Shown in pieces: positions 60,340 through 64,000 of a stretch of 64,000 nucleotides of DNA. A model generated the notes under the pieces. It was not told the DNA's origin. It ran no database searches and was given only the letters and a program-made list of their open reading frames with translations. The DNA comes from Nematostella vectensis. Its lineage: Eukaryota; Cnidaria; Anthozoa; Actiniaria; Edwardsiidae. The translations under genes were made by a program, and so were the position numbers. The stretch's first letter is position 1. Each line of letters starts with the position of its first letter. The DNA lies in the NCBI RefSeq assembly GCF_932526225.1, contig NC_064036.1:1984001-2048000 (forward strand), given 5' to 3'.

Positions 60340-63300
60340 TGTGTCACTGTGGGTAACGTCAATCAAATTCTTCCCATGCGTAACGCAACTCGTGGTTATC
60401 CTGTAGGTTCTGTCACTCATAGGTATCCTACGTGTCACATCACTCATGGTTACCCTGTGCATTTCTTTACACATGGTCACCCTGTGCGTAAATTTACTCA
60501 TGGTCACCCTGTGTGTCACTTTACTCATGGTCACCCTGTGCGTCACTTTACTCATGGTCACTCTGTGCGTCACTTTACTCATGGTCACCCAGTGCGTCAC
60601 TTTACTCATGGTCACCCTGTGCGTCAATTTACTCATTGTCACCCTGTGCGTCGCTTTACTCATGGTTACCCTGTGCGTTACTTTACTCATGGTCAGCCTG
60701 TGCGTCAATTTACTCATGGTCACCCTGTGCGTCGCTTTATTTATGGTTACCCTGTGCGTTACTCGTGGTCAACCTGTGCGTCACTTTACTCATGGTAACC
60801 CTGTGCGTCAATTTACTCATGGTCACCCAATGCGTCACTTTACTCATGGTTACCCTGGGCGTTACTTTACTCATGGTCACCCTGTGCGTCATACTTTACT
60901 CATGGTCACCCTATGAGTCACTTTACTCATGGTCACCCTGTGCTTCACTTTACTTATGGTCACCCTGTGCGTCGCTTTACTCATGGTTACCCTGTGCGTT
61001 ACTCGTGGTCACCCTGTGCATCACTTTACTCATGGTAACCCTGTGTGTCAATTTACTCATGGTAACCCTGTGTGTCAATTTACTCATGGTCACCCTGTGT
61101 GTTTCTTTACTCTTGGTCACCCTGTGCGTCACTTTACTCATGGTCACCCTGTGCGTTACTTTACTCATGGTCACCCTGTGCGTTACTTTACTCATGGTCA
61201 CCCTGTGTGTCAATTTACTTATGGTCACCCTGTGTGTTTCTTTACTCTTGGTCACCCTGTGCATCACTTTACTCATGATCCCTGTGCGTCACTTTACTCA
61301 TGATCACCCTGTGCGTTACTTTACTCATGGTCACCCTGTGCATCATACTTTACTCATGGTCACCCTATGCATCACTTTACTCATGGTAACCCTGTGCGTT
61401 AATTTACTCATGGTCACCTGTGCGTCACTTTACTCATGGTTACCCTGTGCGTTACTCGTGGTCACCCTGTGGGTCGCTTTACTCATGGTTACCCTGTGCG
61501 TTACTTGTGGTCACCCTGTGCGTCACTTTACTCATGGTCACCCTGTGCGTCAATTTACTCATGGTCACCCTATGCGTCACTTTACTCATGGTTACCCTGT
61601 GCGTTACTTTACTCATGGTCACCCTGTGCGTCAATTTACTCATGGTCACCCTGTACGTCGCTTTACTCATGGTTACCCTGTGCGTTACTCGTGGTCACTC
61701 TGTGCATCACTTTACTCATGGTAACCCTGTGCGTCAATTTACTCATGGTAACCCTGTGTGTCAATTTACTCATGGTCACCCTGGGTGTTTCTTTACTCTT
61801 GGTCACCCTGTGCGTCACTTTACTCATGGTCATCCTGTGCGTCACTTTACTCATGGTCACCCTGTGCGTTACTTTACTCATGGTCACCCTGTGCATCATA
61901 CTTTACTCATGGTCACCCAATGCGTCACTTTACTCATGGTCACCCTGTGCGTCACTTTACTTATGGTCACCTTGTGCGTCACTTTACCCATTGGCACCCT
62001 GTGCGTCAATTTACTCATCGTCACCCTGTGTGTTACTTTACTCATGGTCACCCTGTGTGTTACTTTACTCATGGTCGCCCTGTGCGTCATACTTTACTCA
62101 TGGTCACCCTATGTGTCACTTTACTCATGGTCACCCTTTGCGTCACTTTACTTATGGTTACCTTGTGCGTTACTCATGGTCACCCTGTGCTTCGCTTTAC
62201 TCATGGTTACCCTGTGCGTTACTCATGGTCACCCTGTGCATCACTTTACTCATGGTCACCCTGTGCGTCACTTTACTCATGGTAACACTCTGCGTCAATT
62301 TACTCATGGTCACCCTGTGCGTCGCTTTACTCATGGTTACCTTGCGCGTTACTCGTGGTTACCCTGTGCGTAACGCAACTCGTGGTTATCCTGTAGGGTA
62401 TGTCACTTCTAGTTATCCTACGTGTCACGTCACTGTTGGTTACCCTGTGCGTCACTTTACTCATGGTCACTCTCTGAGAGTCACTTTACTCATGGTCACC
62501 CAGTGCGTCACTTTACTCATGGTCACCCTGTGCGTCACTTTACTCATGGTAACCCTGTGAGTCACTTTACTCATGGCCACCCAGTGCGTCACTTTACTCA
62601 TGGTCACCCTGTGCGTCACTTTACTCATGGTCACCCTGTGCGTCATACTCTACTCATGGTCGCCCTATGCGTCACTTTACTCATTGTCACCCTGTGCGTC
62701 AATTTACTCATGGTAACCCTGTACGTCAATTTACTCATGGTCACCCTGTGTGTTACTTTGCTCATGGTCACCCTGTGCGTCACTTTACTCATGGTCACCC
62801 TGTGCGTCACTTTACTCATGGTCACCCTGTGCGTTACTTTACTCATGGTCACCCTGTGCGTCATACTTTACTCATGGTCACCCTATGCGTCACTTTACTC
62901 ATGGTCACCCTGTGCGTCACTTTATTTATGGTCACCCTGTGCGTCACTTTACCCATGGTCACCCTGTGCGTCAATTTACTCATGGTCACCCTGTGTGTTA
63001 CTTTACTCATGGTCACCCTGTGCGTCACTTTACTCATGGTCACCCTGTGCGTCACTTTACTCATGGTCACCCTATGCGTCACTTTACTCATGGTTACCCT
63101 GTGCGTCACTTTACTTATGGTCACCCTGTGTGTTACTTCACTCATGGTCACCCTGTGCGTCACTTTACTCATGGTCACCCTGTGCGTCACTTTACTCATG
63201 GTCACCCTGTGCGTTACTTTACTCATGGTCACCCTGTGCGTCACTTTACTCATGGTCGCTCTGTGCGTCATACTTTACTCATGGTCACCCTATGCGTCAC

Positions 63301-64000
63301 TTTACTCATGGTCACCCTTTGCGTCACTTTACTTATGGTCACCCTGTGCGTCACTTTACCCATGGTCACCCTGTGCGTCAATTTCCTCATGGTCACCCTG
63401 TGCGTCGCTTTACTCATGGTTACCCTGTGTGTACTCATGGTCACCCTGTGCGTCACTTTACTCATGGTCACCCTGTGTGTCACTTTACTCATGGTAACCC
63501 TGTGCGTCAATTTACTCATGGTCACCCTGTGCGTCGCTTTACTCATGGTTACCTTGTGCGTTACTCGTGGTCACCCTGTGCGTAACGCAACTCGTGGTTA
63601 TCCTGTAGGTTATGTCAATCCTAGTTATCCTAAGTGTCACGTCACTCATGGTTACCCTGTGCGTCTCTTTATACATGGTCACCCTGTGCGTCACTTTACT
63701 CAAGGTCACCCTGTGCGTCACTTTACTCATGGTCACCCTGTGCGTCACTTTACTCATGGTCACCCTGTGAGTCACTTTAGTCATGGTCACCCTGTGCGTC
63801 ACTTTACTCATGGTCACCCTGTGCGTCACTTTACTCATTGTCACCCTGTGCGTTATACTCTACTCATGGTCACCCTATGCGTCACTTTACTCATGGTCAC
63901 CCTGTGCGTCACTTTACTTATGGTCACCCTGTGCGTCACTTTACCCATGGTCACCCTGTGCGTCAATTTACTTATGGTCACCCTGTGCGTCACTTTACTT
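60340..64000. repeat. 27-bp minisatellite running off the right edge
   Basis: More than 120 units of GGTCACCCTGTGCGTCACTT plus TACTCAT, with TTACTCATGGTTACC and CGTTACTCGTGG variants. A longer marker containing GCGTAACGCAACTCGTGGTT recurs near 60378, 62368 and 63580, showing higher-order duplication of about 2.0 and 1.2 kb. Hydrophobic and Arg/Lys-rich open frames across it are spurious because 27 is a multiple of three. No exon was recognised, and the array continues past 64000. Confidence 0.93.

Noticed and set aside
60307-63844. Long Val/Leu-rich and Lys/Arg/Thr-rich open frames
   Set aside because: Same artefact in the 27-bp array; no signal of codon use, start context or splice sites.

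Overview
This is a 64 kb window of an animal nuclear genome. It has spliceosomal introns with GT-AG borders, small exons, foldback transposon remnants and long minisatellites. The gene set (single-pass receptor guanylate cyclase, L-gulonolactone oxidase, SIAH, Rab20, and discoidin/Ig/EGF/fucolectin surface proteins) fits an invertebrate metazoan. I favour an anthozoan cnidarian such as a sea anemone, but amphioxus or another early-branching lineage cannot be excluded from sequence alone. All gene models were built by hand from splice sites and reading phase; there is no transcript evidence.

Layout. 0.7-18.9 kb (+): a receptor guanylate cyclase with two alternative signal-peptide/ligand-lobe first exons, a transmembrane segment, a kinase-homology domain and a cyclase domain. 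20.7-27.1 kb (-): GULO-type aldonolactone oxidase, 13 exons. 27.65-28.5 kb (+): intronless SIAH ubiquitin ligase, head to head with GULO. 32.9-34.6 kb (+): Rab20-like GTPase, 4 exons. 35.5-53.4 kb (-): a secreted or surface protein with signal peptide, five F5/8C (discoidin) domains and one Ig domain, probably continuing in phase across a 5.9 kb array into EGF, fucolectin-type and calcium-binding EGF domains. 53.9-59.0 kb (+): its divergently transcribed paralog, with signal peptide, five F5/8C domains, one Ig domain and a likely GPI anchor. 59.7-64 kb: 26-bp and 27-bp minisatellites running off the window.

The most unusual structure is a recurring kind of tandem repeat. At least seven tandem duplications or arrays straddle an exon-intron boundary, so each unit carries a piece of coding exon plus the splice site. 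They range from two copies (60 bp and 82 bp units) through 6-7 copies (52 bp, about 46 bp) to 31, 94 and 138 copies (32-35, 62 and 30 bp). One two-copy case is absent from the otherwise near-identical paralogous intron, so it looks recent. The 62-bp array places 94 nearly identical copies of an exon end and its splice donor in a row with no net length drift. I recall a class of exon-intron-boundary minisatellites called mirage minisatellites from the amphioxus Adh locus; this window looks like a dense multi-gene example and should be compared with them.
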